NCBI RefSeq assembly: GCF_901827185.1
Contig: NZ_LR594671.1
Coordinates: forward strand, 372,001-436,000
Source of the DNA: Variovorax sp. PBL-E5
GTDB taxonomy: Bacteria > Pseudomonadota > Gammaproteobacteria > Burkholderiales > Burkholderiaceae_C
DNA: 64,000 bases
Direction of reading: 5' to 3'
Positions 23,744-33,595 of this stretch are shown piece after piece (the first letter of the stretch is position 1; each line of letters opens with the position of its first letter). A program made the translations under genes and the position numbers. Below the pieces are notes generated by a model. The model saw only the letters and a program-made list of their open reading frames with translations, made no database searches and was not told where the DNA came from.

Positions 23744-24910
23744 ATGACTGACTCTATGTTCCCCCGCAAGCTGCGCTACGCCATGGTCGGCGGCGGGCGC
23801 GATGCCTTCATCGGCGCGGTGCACCGCAAGGCGATCGCGCTCGACGGGCAGGTCGATCTCGTCGCCGGCGCGTTGTCGTCGAGCGCCGAGAAGGCCCGCG
23901 CCTCGGGCCGCGACCTGTTCCTTGCCGACGACCGCAACCATGGCGACTGGCAGCGTCTGCTCGGCGACGAGCTTCGGCGTGCGCCGGACGAGCGCATCGA
24001 CTTCGTCTCCATCGTCACGCCGAACCACCTGCACTTCCCGGTGGCGCAGGCCTTCGTCGATGCGGGCTTCCACGTGGTGTGCGACAAGCCGCTGGTGCAC
24101 ACGCGCGAACAGGCCGACGCGCTGGTCGCGGCGGTCGCGCGCCAGGGCACGGTGTTCGGCGTTACCTACAACTACACCGGCTATCCGATGGTGCGCCAGG
24201 CGCGCGAGATGGTGCGCGCGGGCGCGCTCGGCGAGATTCGCAAGGTGGTGGTCGAGTACAACCAGGGCTGGCTCGCGACACGCCTCGAGGCCGAGGGCCA
24301 CAAGCAGGCCGCGTGGCGCAGCGACCCGGCGCGCAGCGGCGCGGCCGGTGCCATGGGCGACATCGGCTCGCATGCCGAGAACCTCGTCGCCAGTGTGACC
24401 GGCCTCGAAATCGAAAGCCTCTGCGCCGACTTGAGCGCGCTGGTGCCCGGCCGCGCGCTCGACGACGATGCCGGCGTGCTGCTGCGCTTTCGCGGCGGCG
24501 CGCGTGGCGTGATGGTGGCCTCGCAAATCAGCACCGGGCTCGAGAACGACCTGCGCCTGCGCGTCTCGGGCACGCTCGGCACGCTCGAATGGCGGCAGGA
24601 GCGGCCGAGCCAGTTGACGCACCTGCCGCACGACGGCCCGAAGCGCATCCTCACGCGCGGCGCGCCCTGGCTGTGCGAAGCCGCACAGCGCGCGAGCCGC
24701 CTGCCGAGCGGCCATCCCGAGGGCTTCATCGAGGCCTTCGCCAATGTCTATGCCGGCGTGGCGGCGGACATCCGCGCGCGGCTCGCGGGCATGCAGGCCG
24801 ATCCGCTGGCCGCCGACTATCCGCGCGTCGAAGAAGGCGCGCGCGGTGTGCGCTTCATCGAGCGCACGCTGGCCTCGGCGACGAGCGGGCTCAAATGGAC
24901 GGCCTGGTGA
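23744..24910 (+). CDS. Gfo/Idh/MocA-family sugar or polyol dehydrogenase
   Basis: A 388-residue NAD(P)-dependent oxidoreductase: N-terminal Rossmann domain ([20 protein letters not shown]), the CDKPL motif whose lysine is catalytic, and [13 protein letters not shown], which holds the conserved aspartate/histidine pair of the C-terminal domain. Family members oxidise inositols, glucose, galactose and similar compounds. It is downstream of a CUT2 sugar importer with only the repeat and about 35 bases between, so it probably acts on the imported sugar. Start ATG 23744; ATG 23756 (MFPRKLR) is possible. Confidence 0.9.
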   Translation: MTDSMFPRKLRYAMVGGGRDAFIGAVHRKAIALDGQVDLVAGALSSSAEKARASGRDLFLADDRNHGDWQRLLGDELRRAPDERIDFVSIVTPNHLHFPVAQAFVDAGFHVVCDKPLVHTREQADALVAAVARQGTVFGVTYNYTGYPMVRQAREMVRAGALGEIRKVVVEYNQGWLATRLEAEGHKQAAWRSDPARSGAAGAMGDIGSHAENLVASVTGLEIESLCADLSALVPGRALDDDAGVLLRFRGGARGVMVASQISTGLENDLRLRVSGTLGTLEWRQERPSQLTHLPHDGPKRILTRGAPWLCEAAQRASRLPSGHPEGFIEAFANVYAGVAADIRARLAGMQADPLAADYPRVEEGARGVRFIERTLASATSGLKWTAW

Positions 24911-25077
24911 GCCGCCGGCGACACGGATGACCGGCGCACCAGCCTCGGCGAAGCGCGGCCATCCCTTGCCGGGGCGTGGAGAAATCAGCCGCGATCGCCT
25001 ATGCTTTGATGCCAGCTGACCTGGCGCGCGGCATCGCCCGGACTTCGGGTTCCCGCGTCCTTCCCGGAGGAACGACC

Positions 25078-25518
25078 ATGAAGACCGTCGCGCAGATTCT
25101 CAAGGCGAAAGGCGACCAGGCGGTTCATGCCATGGCGCCCACGGCCTCGGTGTTCGACGCGGTCGCGCTGATGGCGCAGAAGAACATCGGCGCGCTCCTG
25201 ATCCTGGAGAACGACCGGATCGTCGGGATGTTCACCGAGCGCGACTATGCACGCAAGATCGTCCTGCTTTCGCGCGCGTCGAAGGACACGTCGCTGCACG
25301 AGGTGATGACCACCTCGGTCATGTACGTGCGTCCCGACCAGACCACCGAGGAATGCATGGCACTGATGACCGAGAACAGGGTGCGCCACCTGCCGGTCAT
25401 CGACGGCGGCAGGCTGACGGGCCTGATTTCAATGGGAGACCTCGTCAAGGGCATCATCTCGGAGCAGAAGTTCATCATCGAACAGCTCGAGCACTACATT
25501 TCCGGAGAGCGCAGCTGA
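25078..25518 (+). CDS. Two-CBS-domain protein
   Basis: A 146-residue cytoplasmic protein made of two CBS domains (about residues 14-66 and 79-133), recognisable by ALLILENDRIVGMFTERDYARK and HLPVIDGGRLTGLISMGDLVK. CBS pairs bind adenine nucleotides and act as energy sensors; stand-alone forms like this one are common in proteobacteria and their partners are generally unknown. A perfect GGAGG precedes the ATG at 25078. The gene sits alone, 14 bases before the methyltransferase gene. Confidence 0.92.
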   Translation: MKTVAQILKAKGDQAVHAMAPTASVFDAVALMAQKNIGALLILENDRIVGMFTERDYARKIVLLSRASKDTSLHEVMTTSVMYVRPDQTTEECMALMTENRVRHLPVIDGGRLTGLISMGDLVKGIISEQKFIIEQLEHYISGERS

Positions 25519-25532
25519 GCTTCGGCGCACCC

Positions 25533-26165
25533 ATGGACCTGACGCCCGAAGACCTCGCGCACCTCAGCGCGCGCACGCTTGCGCACTACGACCGGCAGGC
25601 GGAAGACTTCCGGGCCGCCACGCGCGACCACGACGTGCGCCAGAACATCTCGGCGCTGCTCGCGGCCATCGAGGCGCCGCCGCCGTTCGAGATCCTGGAT
25701 TTCGGCTGCGGGCCGGGGCGCGACCTTCTCACGTTCAGGCGGCTCGGTCATCGCGCGACCGGGTTGGAAGGATCCGCGCAGCTCGCGCAGATGGCGCGCG
25801 CAGACAGTGGCTGCGAGGTGCTGGAGCAGAACTTCCTTTGGCTGGATCTGCCGGCCGGCCGCTTCGACGGCGTGTTCGCGAACGCGGCGCTGTTCCATGT
25901 GCCCACGCAGGCCTTGCCGCGCGTGCTGCGGGAGCTGCATGCGGCGCTGAAGCCGGGCGGCGTGCTGTTCAGCTCGAATCCGCGCGGCGACGGGCAGGAG
26001 GGCTGGCGCGGCGAGCGCTACGGCGCCTTCCACGATCTGGCGGCATGGCGACAGCACATGACGGCCGCCGGCTTCGTCGAGCTCGGCCACTACTACCGCC
26101 CCGCCGGCCTGCCGCGCGAGCAGCAGCCGTGGCTGGCCAGCGTGTGGCGCAAGCCGATATCCTGA
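25533..26165 (+). CDS. SAM-dependent methyltransferase (class I, small-molecule type)
   Basis: A 210-residue protein with the class I fold: motif I is ILDFGCGPGRDLLTF, the motif II acid lies in GLEGSAQLAQMARA, and the FDGVFANAALFHV segment with LRELHAALKPGGVLFSSNP is the post-motif typical of Methyltransf_11/25 enzymes. The substrate is unknown. The start at 25533 is taken because earlier in-frame sequence overlaps the CBS gene. It might be co-transcribed with the CBS gene. Confidence 0.85.
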   Translation: MDLTPEDLAHLSARTLAHYDRQAEDFRAATRDHDVRQNISALLAAIEAPPPFEILDFGCGPGRDLLTFRRLGHRATGLEGSAQLAQMARADSGCEVLEQNFLWLDLPAGRFDGVFANAALFHVPTQALPRVLRELHAALKPGGVLFSSNPRGDGQEGWRGERYGAFHDLAAWRQHMTAAGFVELGHYYRPAGLPREQQPWLASVWRKPIS

Positions 26166-26217
26166 GCGGGCGCGAACTGGCACCATGGCCGTCCCTGAGT
26201 TCAACGGAGACACTGCC

Positions 26218-26784
26218 ATGAGTTCATTTCGTCGGTCCCTGGCCGTGAGCGGCGTGCTGCTCGCGAGCGCTCTCGGCGCGCATGCTGACGGCTTCGCGCT
26301 GCACAGCCCCACCATCAAGCCGAACAGCACGCTCAGCGACGCCCAGGTCTTCAACGGCTTCGGCTGCAGCGGCAAGAACATCTCGCCCGCGCTGTCGTGG
26401 AGCGGCGCGCCGGCCGGCACCAAGAGTTTCGCGCTGACCCTCTATGACCCGGACGCGCCGACCGGCTCCGGCTGGTGGCACTGGGTGGTCTACGACATCC
26501 CGGCCACGGCCAGCGGTGTGCCCGAGGGCGCGGGCAACGGCGACGGCAAGGGGTTGCCGGCCGGCAGCGTGCAGGGCCGCACCGATTTCGGCGCGGCGGG
26601 CTTCGGCGGCGCCTGCCCGCCGGCCGGCGACAAGCCACATCGCTATGTGTTCACGGTCTACGCGCTGAAGGTCGACAAGCTCGAGGTGCCGGCCGACGGC
26701 ACGGCGGCGCTGGTCGGCTTCGCCGTGCACGCCAACATGCTCGGCGAAGCGAAGTTCAGCGCGCGCTACGGCCGCAAGAACTGA
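26218..26784 (+). CDS. YbhB/YbcL-family (PEBP-like) exported protein
   Basis: A 188-residue protein with signal peptide (RRSLAVSGVLLASALGAHADG, cleavage about residue 22). The mature part has the phosphatidylethanolamine-binding fold signatures NGFGCSGKNISPALSW, LYDPDAPTGSGWWHWVVYDIP and CPPAGDKPHRYVFTVYAL. Bacterial members resemble Raf kinase inhibitor protein, but their ligand is unknown; this one should sit in the periplasm. The ATG at 26218 has AACGGAGA upstream; a second ATG at 26185 in frame is less likely. It ends 4 bases from the convergent aldolase gene. Confidence 0.88.
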   Translation: MSSFRRSLAVSGVLLASALGAHADGFALHSPTIKPNSTLSDAQVFNGFGCSGKNISPALSWSGAPAGTKSFALTLYDPDAPTGSGWWHWVVYDIPATASGVPEGAGNGDGKGLPAGSVQGRTDFGAAGFGGACPPAGDKPHRYVFTVYALKVDKLEVPADGTAALVGFAVHANMLGEAKFSARYGRKN

Positions 26785-26788
26785 ACGG

Positions 26789-27808
26789 CTAGGCGGAGGC
26801 CGCCTCCATCGCGGCCTCGTACTTGCCTTCGCTGGCTGCGCCGTTCAGCCGGGCGCGCTGGAGCAGCGCGTCCTGCGCCGGGCGCACCTGCGCGGCCTTT
26901 CCCTGCCAGGCCTGCAGCACCGGATCCTGCAACGCGCGCCCGTACGAGAAGCTCAGCGACCACGGCTGCGCGCCGAGCCGGTTCAGCGCGTCCAGATTGG
27001 CCGTCGCTTCGGCGGGCGACTGGCCGCCGGACAGGAAGTTGATGCCGGGCACCGCCGCGGGCACCGTGCGCCGCAGCACGCGCAGCGTCGCGGCGGCCAC
27101 CTCGGCCGGTGACGCCTGTTGCGCGTGGGTCTTGCCGGGCACCACCATGCTCGGCTTCAAGAGCATGTGCTCGAGCGCCACCCGATGGCGCTGCAGCGCG
27201 CGGAACACTTCCTGCAGCACGGCCTGCGTGACCTCGGCGCAGCGCGCCATCGTATGGCCGCCGTCGATCAGCACCTCGGGCTCGACGATCGGCACCACGC
27301 CCTCGGCCTGGCAGATCGCTGCATAGCGCGCGAGCGCTTCGGCATTGGCTTCGACCGCGGCCCGACTCGGCAGCGTCGCGGAGACGTTGTAGACCGCGCG
27401 CCACTTGGCAAAGCGCGCGCCGTGCTGCTTGTACCCTTGCAGCCGCTCGGCGAGCCCGTCCAGGCCCTGCGTGATCTCGTCGCCCGGCGACAGGGCCAGC
27501 GGGATCTTGCCGGCATCGACCTTGATGCCCGGCACGATGCCCTGCCGCGCCGCGAGTTGCGGCAGCGGCTCGCCGTCGTCGGCGTTCTGCGTCAGTGTCT
27601 CTTCGTAGAAGATGACGCCGCTGAGGTAGCGGCCGGCCTGCGGCGTCGTCAGCAGCAGGCTGCGGTAGGCGCGCCGGTTTTCCTCGGTCGAGTCCAGCGC
27701 GATCGCCTGGAAGCGCTTCGCGATCGTCGGACCGCTTTCGTCGGCGGCAAGAATGCCCTTGCCCTTCTGGACCAGTGCGTCCACAGTGGCTTGAAGTTCG
27801 GTGGTCAT
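26789..27808 (-). CDS. Class I fructose-bisphosphate aldolase
   Basis: A 339-residue glycolytic/gluconeogenic enzyme that cleaves fructose 1,6-bisphosphate through a Schiff base. The active-site lysine is in HMLLKPSMVVPG, and GKGILAADESGPTIAKRF and GINFLSGGQSPAEAT are family signatures. It belongs to the eukaryote-like class I type, found in some betaproteobacteria alongside the class II enzyme. The ATG at 27808 is taken; the frame upstream to 27916 lies in the divergent promoter region shared with the glutamate dehydrogenase gene. Confidence 0.93.
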   Translation of the reverse strand: MTTELQATVDALVQKGKGILAADESGPTIAKRFQAIALDSTEENRRAYRSLLLTTPQAGRYLSGVIFYEETLTQNADDGEPLPQLAARQGIVPGIKVDAGKIPLALSPGDEITQGLDGLAERLQGYKQHGARFAKWRAVYNVSATLPSRAAVEANAEALARYAAICQAEGVVPIVEPEVLIDGGHTMARCAEVTQAVLQEVFRALQRHRVALEHMLLKPSMVVPGKTHAQQASPAEVAAATLRVLRRTVPAAVPGINFLSGGQSPAEATANLDALNRLGAQPWSLSFSYGRALQDPVLQAWQGKAAQVRPAQDALLQRARLNGAASEGKYEAAMEAASA

Positions 27809-27918
27809 GGCGTGTACTCCGTTCGAGCCGTCCAGTCTGCTGCCGCGAGGCGGTCTGGCGCAAGCCCCTTTTGGGCGCTCGGCGATGTAGATTACGAATG
27901 CCAACTCGAAAGGCAATC

Positions 27919-30900
27919 ATGCAGACCCATACGAGAGAGACGGGGCGCAGGGACGAGCGCCTGGACGAAGTGGTGCAACTGGTGCGGGCCAAGGTGGCGG
28001 CCGCGACGGCGGATGAACTCGTCGCCTTCGCGCGCGAATACTTCGGCCAGGTCGACCCGGAGGATCTGGCCGAGCGCCAGGTGGCCGACCTGTACGGCGC
28101 GGCGCTCTCGCAATGGAGCTTCGCGCGCCAGCGCGAGCCGGGCCGCGCCAAGCTGCGCGCCTTCAACCCGACGATCGCCGAGCATGGCTGGCAGTCCACG
28201 CACACCATCATCGAGATCGTCAACGACGACATGCCTTTCCTGGTCGATTCGGTGACGATGGAGGTCAACCGCCACGGGCTCACGCTGCACCTGATCATCC
28301 ATCCGCTGGTGGCCGTGAAGCGCGGCGGCGACGGCATCCTGCAGGGCCTGGCGGGCGAAGGCGCGTCGCCCGATGCGCGGCGCGAATCCTTCATCCATGT
28401 CGAGGTCGACCGCGTGCCCGAGCCGGCCCGGCTCGACGCGCTGGCCGAGGACCTGGTGCGCGTGCTCGGCGACGTGCGGCTGGCCGTGGCCGACTGGAAG
28501 AAGATGCAGGACCATGTGCTGGCCATCGTCGCCCACCTCGACGAACACGCGCCGCCGATCCCGCCGCAGGAACTCGCCGAGGGCCAGGCCTTCCTGCGCT
28601 GGCTGGCCGACAACCATTTCACCTTTCTCGGCCATCGCAGCCACGAGCTGGTCACGGTCGACGGCGAAGACGCGCTGAAGATCGTCCCCGATTCGAGCCT
28701 GGGCATCCTGCGCGACGGCCCGGCGCCGAGCGCCAACGCCGCGTTCGCCGCGCTGCCGCCCGAGGTGCGGGCCCATGCGCGCCGGCCCGAGCTGCTGGTG
28801 GTGACCAAGTCCACCTCGCGCTCCACCGTGCACCGGCCCGGCCATCTCGACTACGTCGCCGTCAAGCGCTTCGATGCCGGCGGCAGCGTCTGCGGCGAGG
28901 ACCGCTTCCTCGGCCTGTTCACCTCGACCGCCTACAGCGCCAGCCCGGCCGAGATTCCGCTGCTGCGGCGCAAGGTGGCCAGCGTCGTCGAGCGCGCCGG
29001 CCTGCCCGCGGGCAGCCACTCCGGCAAGGCGCTGATCAACATCCTCGAAACCTACCCACGCGACGAACTGTTCCAGACCGGCGACGACGACCTGCTGCAG
29101 ACGGCCATGGGCATCCTGCACCTGGGCGAACGCCAGCGCTTTCGCCTGTTCGTGCGGCGCGATCCCTTCGAGCGCTTTCTCTCGTGCCTGATCTACGCGC
29201 CGCGCGAGAACTACACCACCGAGCTGCGCCAGAAGTGGCAGGACATCCTGCTGCGCGAGTTCAACGGCATCGGTTCGGAGTTCAACGTGCACCTGTCGGA
29301 ATCGGTGCTGGCGCGGGTCCAGATCACCGTGCGCACCAAGCCCGGCAGCATCCCGCCCTTCGACGTGCGTGAGCTCGAGCAGCGCCTGGTGGCGGCGGCC
29401 CGGCGCTGGGCCGACGACCTGCGCTCGGCGCTGATCGAGGCGGCCGGCGAGGCGCGCGGCAATGCGCTGCTGCGCCGCTTCGGCGCTGCCTTCCCGCCCG
29501 GCTACCGCGACGAGTTCGCGGCGCGCGCTGCGGTGCACGACATCGAGCTGATGGCGCACCTGAGCGACAAGCAGCCGCTCGGCATGAACCTCTACCGGCC
29601 GCTCGAGGCGGCGCCCGGCACGCTGCGCTTCAAGCTGCTGCGGCAGGGCGAGCCGCTCACGCTGTCGGCCAGCCTGCCGATGCTCGAACACCTGGGCATG
29701 AAGGTGCTGGACGAGCATCCGCACCGCGTCGCACCGGAGGGCGCGGCGCCGATCTGGATCCACGACTTCGGCCTGCAGAGCGCGCTCGGCGATGTCGACA
29801 TCGAGGTCGACACGCTGCGCCCTGTGTTCGAGGAAGCCTTCGGCGCGGTGCTCGGCGGCGAGGTCGAGAACGACGACTTCAACCGCCTGGTGCTCGCGGC
29901 CCGCCTGCCGGTGCACGAGATCGTGGTGCTGCGCGCCTATGCGAAGTACATGCGGCAGATCGGCTTCGCGCTCTCGCAGTCCTTCATCGAAAGCACGCTG
30001 GCAGGCAACGCCGCCGTGGCGCGCGCGCTGGTCGAGCTGTTCAAGCTGCGCTTCGATCCGGCGCTGGCCGCCGATGCCGGCATCGACGCGCGCTGCGGCG
30101 AGAAGGTGCGCGAGATCGAGACCGCGCTCGAGCAGGTGGCGAACCTCTCCGAAGACCGCGTGCTGCGCCAGTACCTCGCGCTGATGCTGGCCACCACGCG
30201 CACCAACTTCTGGCGCCGCGATGCGGCCGGCCGGCGGCGCAGCTACGCCTCCTTCAAGTTCGATTCGGCGCAGGTGCCCGACCTGCCGGCGCCCAAGCCG
30301 ATGTTCGAGATCTTCGTGTACTCGACGCGCTTCGAAGGCGTGCACCTGCGCGGCGGCCGCGCCGCGCGCGGCGGGCTGCGCTGGTCGGACCGGCCGGAAG
30401 ACTTCCGCACCGAGGTGCTGGGCCTGGTGAAGGCGCAGATGGTCAAGAACACGGTGATCGTGCCGGTCGGGTCGAAAGGCGGCTTCGTCCTCAAGCGCGC
30501 GCCGTCGGCCAGCGACCGCGATGCCTACCTGCGCGAAGGCGTGGCCTGCTACCAGGACTACCTGCGCGGCCTGCTCGACATCACCGACAACCGGGTCGGC
30601 GAGGCGATCGTGCCGCCGCCCGAGGTCCGGCGCCACGACACCGACGACCCCTACCTGGTGGTCGCGGCCGACAAGGGCACGGCCACCTTCAGCGACTATG
30701 CCAACGGCATCAGCAAGGAATACGGCTTCTGGCTCGGCGACGCCTTCGCCTCCGGCGGCTCGGTGGGCTACGACCACAAGGCCATGGGCATCACCGCGCG
30801 CGGCGCCTGGGAGTCTGTGAAGCGGCACTTCCGCGAGATGGGCATCGACACGCAGACCACCGACTTCACCGTCGCCGGCATCGGCGACATGTCGGGCGAC

Positions 30901-32757
30901 GTGTTCGGCAACGGCATGCTGCTGTCGAGGCACATCCAGCTGCTGGCGGCGTTCGACCACCGCCACGTCTTCCTCGACCCGGCGCCGGACCTCGAGCGCA
31001 GCTTCGCCGAGCGCGAGCGCCTGTTCAAGCTGCCGCGTTCGTCGTGGGCCGACTACGACGCGTCGCTGATCTCCGAGGGCGGCGGCATCCATGCGCGCAG
31101 CGCCAAGTCGATCGTCCTCACGCCGCAGGTCAAGGCGATGCTGGGACTCGCGGCCGATGCGCTGACGCCCACCGAACTCGTGAATGCGATCCTGAAGGCG
31201 CCCGTCGCGCTGATCTACAACGGCGGCATCGGCACCTATGTGAAGGCGACCAGCGAGAGCCACGCGCAAGTGGGCGACCGCGCCAACGACGCGTTGCGGG
31301 TCAACGGCCGCGAGCTGCGCTGCAAGGTGTTCGTCGAAGGCGGCAACCTCGGCTGCACGCAGCTCGGGCGCATCGAATACGCGCTCGCCGGCGGGCGCAT
31401 CAACACCGATGCCATCGACAACTCGGCCGGCGTGGACACCTCGGACCACGAGGTCAACATCAAGATCCTGCTCGGCCTGCCCATCACGGAAGGGGAGCTC
31501 ACCGAGAAGCAGCGCAATGCGCTGCTGCCGGAGATGACCGACGACGTGGCCGCGCTGGTGCTGCGCGACAACGTCTTCCAGACCCAGGTGCTGTCGGTCA
31601 CCGGCCGCATCGCGCCGCAGTTGCTCGATGCGCAAACGCGCTTCATGCAGTACCTCGAGAAGGCCGGGCGATTGAACCGCGCGATCGAATACCTGCCCTC
31701 CGACGAAGCGCTGGCCGAGCGCCGCGCCCAGGGCCTGGGCCTGACCAGCCCCGAGAGCGCGGTGCTGCTGGCGTACAGCAAGATCTGGCTCTACGACGAG
31801 CTGCTGGCCTCGCCGCTGCCCGACGACCCATGGGTCGCGACCGCGTTGCAGCGCTATTTCCCCCCGCTGCTGCAGCACAGGTTCGAGGCCTACATGCAGC
31901 GCCATCCGCTGCGGCGCGAGATCATCGCCACCCACGTCACCAACAGCATGATCAACCGCGTGGGCAGCACCTTCGTGCACCGGCTGGGCGAGACCACCGG
32001 CGCGCGCGCCTTCGAGATCGTGCGCGCCTACCTGATGAGCCGCGAGATCTTCGGCATGGTGACGCTGTGGCAGGCGATCGAGGCGCTCGACAACCAGGTC
32101 GACGATGCGGTGCAGTCGAGCATGCTGATCGACACCAGCCGCCAGCTCGAGCGCGGGACGATGTGGTTCCTGCGCTCGCGGCGCCTGGGCGAAGACATGG
32201 CCGCGACGATCGAGCACTTCACGCCGAACGTCGAGACCCTGTCGGCGCGGCTGTCCGAACTGCTCGACGCCGACGAGCGCGCCCGCGTCGATGCCGCGGT
32301 GGTGCGCTACGCTGCCAGCGGCGTGCCGCGCAAGCTGGCCGAACGCGTGGTCACCTTCGACACGCTCTACGCCACGCTCGACATCGCCGAGATCGCGGGC
32401 GGCGCCCGCTGGCCGGTCGCACTGGTGGCCGCGATCTACTTCGACCTCGCCAACCGGCTCGGCATGCCGTGGCTGCGCGACCGGATCGCGGCGCTGCCCG
32501 GCGACCAGCACTGGCAGATGCTGGCCAAGGGCGCGATGCTCGATGACCTGGCGGGCCTTCAGCGCTCGATCACCGGCGCGGTGCTGGCCGGTGGCGGCGA
32601 GAGCGAATCCCCGGCCGCGCTGGTCGAGGCCTGGCAGGCCGGCAACGGCCGCACGCTCGAACGGGCGGCGCAACTGCTGGGCGAACTGCGCGCGGTGGCA
32701 GCGCCCGATGCGGCGATGCTGTCGGTGGCGCTGAGGGAATTGCGGGCCTTGGGATAG
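27919..32757 (+). CDS. NAD-dependent glutamate dehydrogenase (large, ~180 kDa class)
   Basis: A 1612-residue enzyme of the L_180 class that oxidises glutamate to 2-oxoglutarate and ammonia with NAD. The N-terminal two-fifths hold the family's ACT-like regulatory regions; the catalytic core (roughly residues 800-1250) contains RGGRAARGGLRWSDRPEDFRTE, VPVGSKGGFVLK with the substrate lysine, and the Rossmann region VAGIGDMSGDVFGNGML. It is a single intact frame of normal length. The ATG at 27919 has AAAGGCAA upstream; in-frame ATGs at 27898 and earlier overlap the divergent aldolase promoter. A catabolic role in amino-acid-grown cells is expected from the family. Confidence 0.95.
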   Translation: MQTHTRETGRRDERLDEVVQLVRAKVAAATADELVAFAREYFGQVDPEDLAERQVADLYGAALSQWSFARQREPGRAKLRAFNPTIAEHGWQSTHTIIEIVNDDMPFLVDSVTMEVNRHGLTLHLIIHPLVAVKRGGDGILQGLAGEGASPDARRESFIHVEVDRVPEPARLDALAEDLVRVLGDVRLAVADWKKMQDHVLAIVAHLDEHAPPIPPQELAEGQAFLRWLADNHFTFLGHRSHELVTVDGEDALKIVPDSSLGILRDGPAPSANAAFAALPPEVRAHARRPELLVVTKSTSRSTVHRPGHLDYVAVKRFDAGGSVCGEDRFLGLFTSTAYSASPAEIPLLRRKVASVVERAGLPAGSHSGKALINILETYPRDELFQTGDDDLLQTAMGILHLGERQRFRLFVRRDPFERFLSCLIYAPRENYTTELRQKWQDILLREFNGIGSEFNVHLSESVLARVQITVRTKPGSIPPFDVRELEQRLVAAARRWADDLRSALIEAAGEARGNALLRRFGAAFPPGYRDEFAARAAVHDIELMAHLSDKQPLGMNLYRPLEAAPGTLRFKLLRQGEPLTLSASLPMLEHLGMKVLDEHPHRVAPEGAAPIWIHDFGLQSALGDVDIEVDTLRPVFEEAFGAVLGGEVENDDFNRLVLAARLPVHEIVVLRAYAKYMRQIGFALSQSFIESTLAGNAAVARALVELFKLRFDPALAADAGIDARCGEKVREIETALEQVANLSEDRVLRQYLALMLATTRTNFWRRDAAGRRRSYASFKFDSAQVPDLPAPKPMFEIFVYSTRFEGVHLRGGRAARGGLRWSDRPEDFRTEVLGLVKAQMVKNTVIVPVGSKGGFVLKRAPSASDRDAYLREGVACYQDYLRGLLDITDNRVGEAIVPPPEVRRHDTDDPYLVVAADKGTATFSDYANGISKEYGFWLGDAFASGGSVGYDHKAMGITARGAWESVKRHFREMGIDTQTTDFTVAGIGDMSGDVFGNGMLLSRHIQLLAAFDHRHVFLDPAPDLERSFAERERLFKLPRSSWADYDASLISEGGGIHARSAKSIVLTPQVKAMLGLAADALTPTELVNAILKAPVALIYNGGIGTYVKATSESHAQVGDRANDALRVNGRELRCKVFVEGGNLGCTQLGRIEYALAGGRINTDAIDNSAGVDTSDHEVNIKILLGLPITEGELTEKQRNALLPEMTDDVAALVLRDNVFQTQVLSVTGRIAPQLLDAQTRFMQYLEKAGRLNRAIEYLPSDEALAERRAQGLGLTSPESAVLLAYSKIWLYDELLASPLPDDPWVATALQRYFPPLLQHRFEAYMQRHPLRREIIATHVTNSMINRVGSTFVHRLGETTGARAFEIVRAYLMSREIFGMVTLWQAIEALDNQVDDAVQSSMLIDTSRQLERGTMWFLRSRRLGEDMAATIEHFTPNVETLSARLSELLDADERARVDAAVVRYAASGVPRKLAERVVTFDTLYATLDIAEIAGGARWPVALVAAIYFDLANRLGMPWLRDRIAALPGDQHWQMLAKGAMLDDLAGLQRSITGAVLAGGGESESPAALVEAWQAGNGRTLERAAQLLGELRAVAAPDAAMLSVALRELRALG

Positions 32758-32857
32758 CGGCGTGGGCAGGGCCTATGCCGATCGCGCTATTTCGTTGATT
32801 CGGCGTGCAGGGTAGAAAGCGGCTGGCTTTTCCTCCACCCCTGCGCCGGAGCCTGCA

Positions 32858-33394
32858 ATGACCTCTTTCATCCCGTCCGCTCGGATCGCCGTCGCATTCG
32901 CAGCCGGCCTTTCGCTGGCCGGCGCCGCGTTCTCGCTCGACTTTCCGGCACGCAAGCCCGGCCTGTGGGAGATGTCGATGAACCTGGGTGCCACGGCATC
33001 GAAACTCCCGGTCCAGGTGACGCAGCAGTGCATGGATGCCGCCAGCGACAAGGCCATGCGCGAGATGGGCGAGGGCATGAGCAAGGACCGGTGCTCCAAG
33101 CAGGACATGCGCAACGAAGGCGGCAAGATCATCGTCGACACCGTCTGCAAACTGGAAGGGCCGAGCAACACGGTGGCCACCACCCATTCCGTCATGTCGG
33201 GCGACTTCAACAGCACTTACCACGTGGAAAGCAAGTCCAGCTACAGCCCGCCGATGATGGGCCGTGCCGAGGGCTCGATCGTCATCGACGCGAAGTGGGT
33301 CGGGCCCTGCAAGCCCGGGCAGAAGCCGGGCGACATGATCATGTCGAATGGCATGAAGATGAACCTGCTGGACAAGATGGGCGGCAAGAAGTAG
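32858..33394 (+). CDS. DUF3617-family exported protein
   Basis: A 178-residue protein with signal peptide (IAVAFAAGLSLAGAAFS, cleavage about residue 26) and the DUF3617 pattern: RKPGLWEMSMNLG near the start, CMDAASDKAM and DRCSKQDM with paired cysteines, then CKLEGPSNTVATTHSVMSGDF. These proteins are periplasmic and of unknown function. It follows the glutamate dehydrogenase gene by 100 bases. The 200-base gap after it (33395-33595) holds no gene that I can see. Confidence 0.82.
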   Translation: MTSFIPSARIAVAFAAGLSLAGAAFSLDFPARKPGLWEMSMNLGATASKLPVQVTQQCMDAASDKAMREMGEGMSKDRCSKQDMRNEGGKIIVDTVCKLEGPSNTVATTHSVMSGDFNSTYHVESKSSYSPPMMGRAEGSIVIDAKWVGPCKPGQKPGDMIMSNGMKMNLLDKMGGKK

Positions 33395-33595
33395 CGCGTT
33401 GCCTCGCGCGCGTGGCCGGCAGAAAGAGAAAAACTTCTCGCCCACTGCCGCCGTTGTGCGCGCGCCGCGAGAAAGTGCGAGTTTTGGGACTCGGGGCCTC
33501 TGAGAAACTGGCCGCGTGTCCTCTTCCTTCCCTCCTTGTCGCTTCGAGTTCGCAGGTCAGCCCGTCGAACGCCTTTCCGGCCTGAAGCAGCGGCC

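Noticed and set aside
27892..32673. 1593-codon open frame on the minus strand opposite the glutamate dehydrogenase gene
   Set aside because: It is the antisense of a well-recognised gene; its composition (His, Arg, Gln, Val rich, no motifs) is that of reverse frames in GC-rich DNA.
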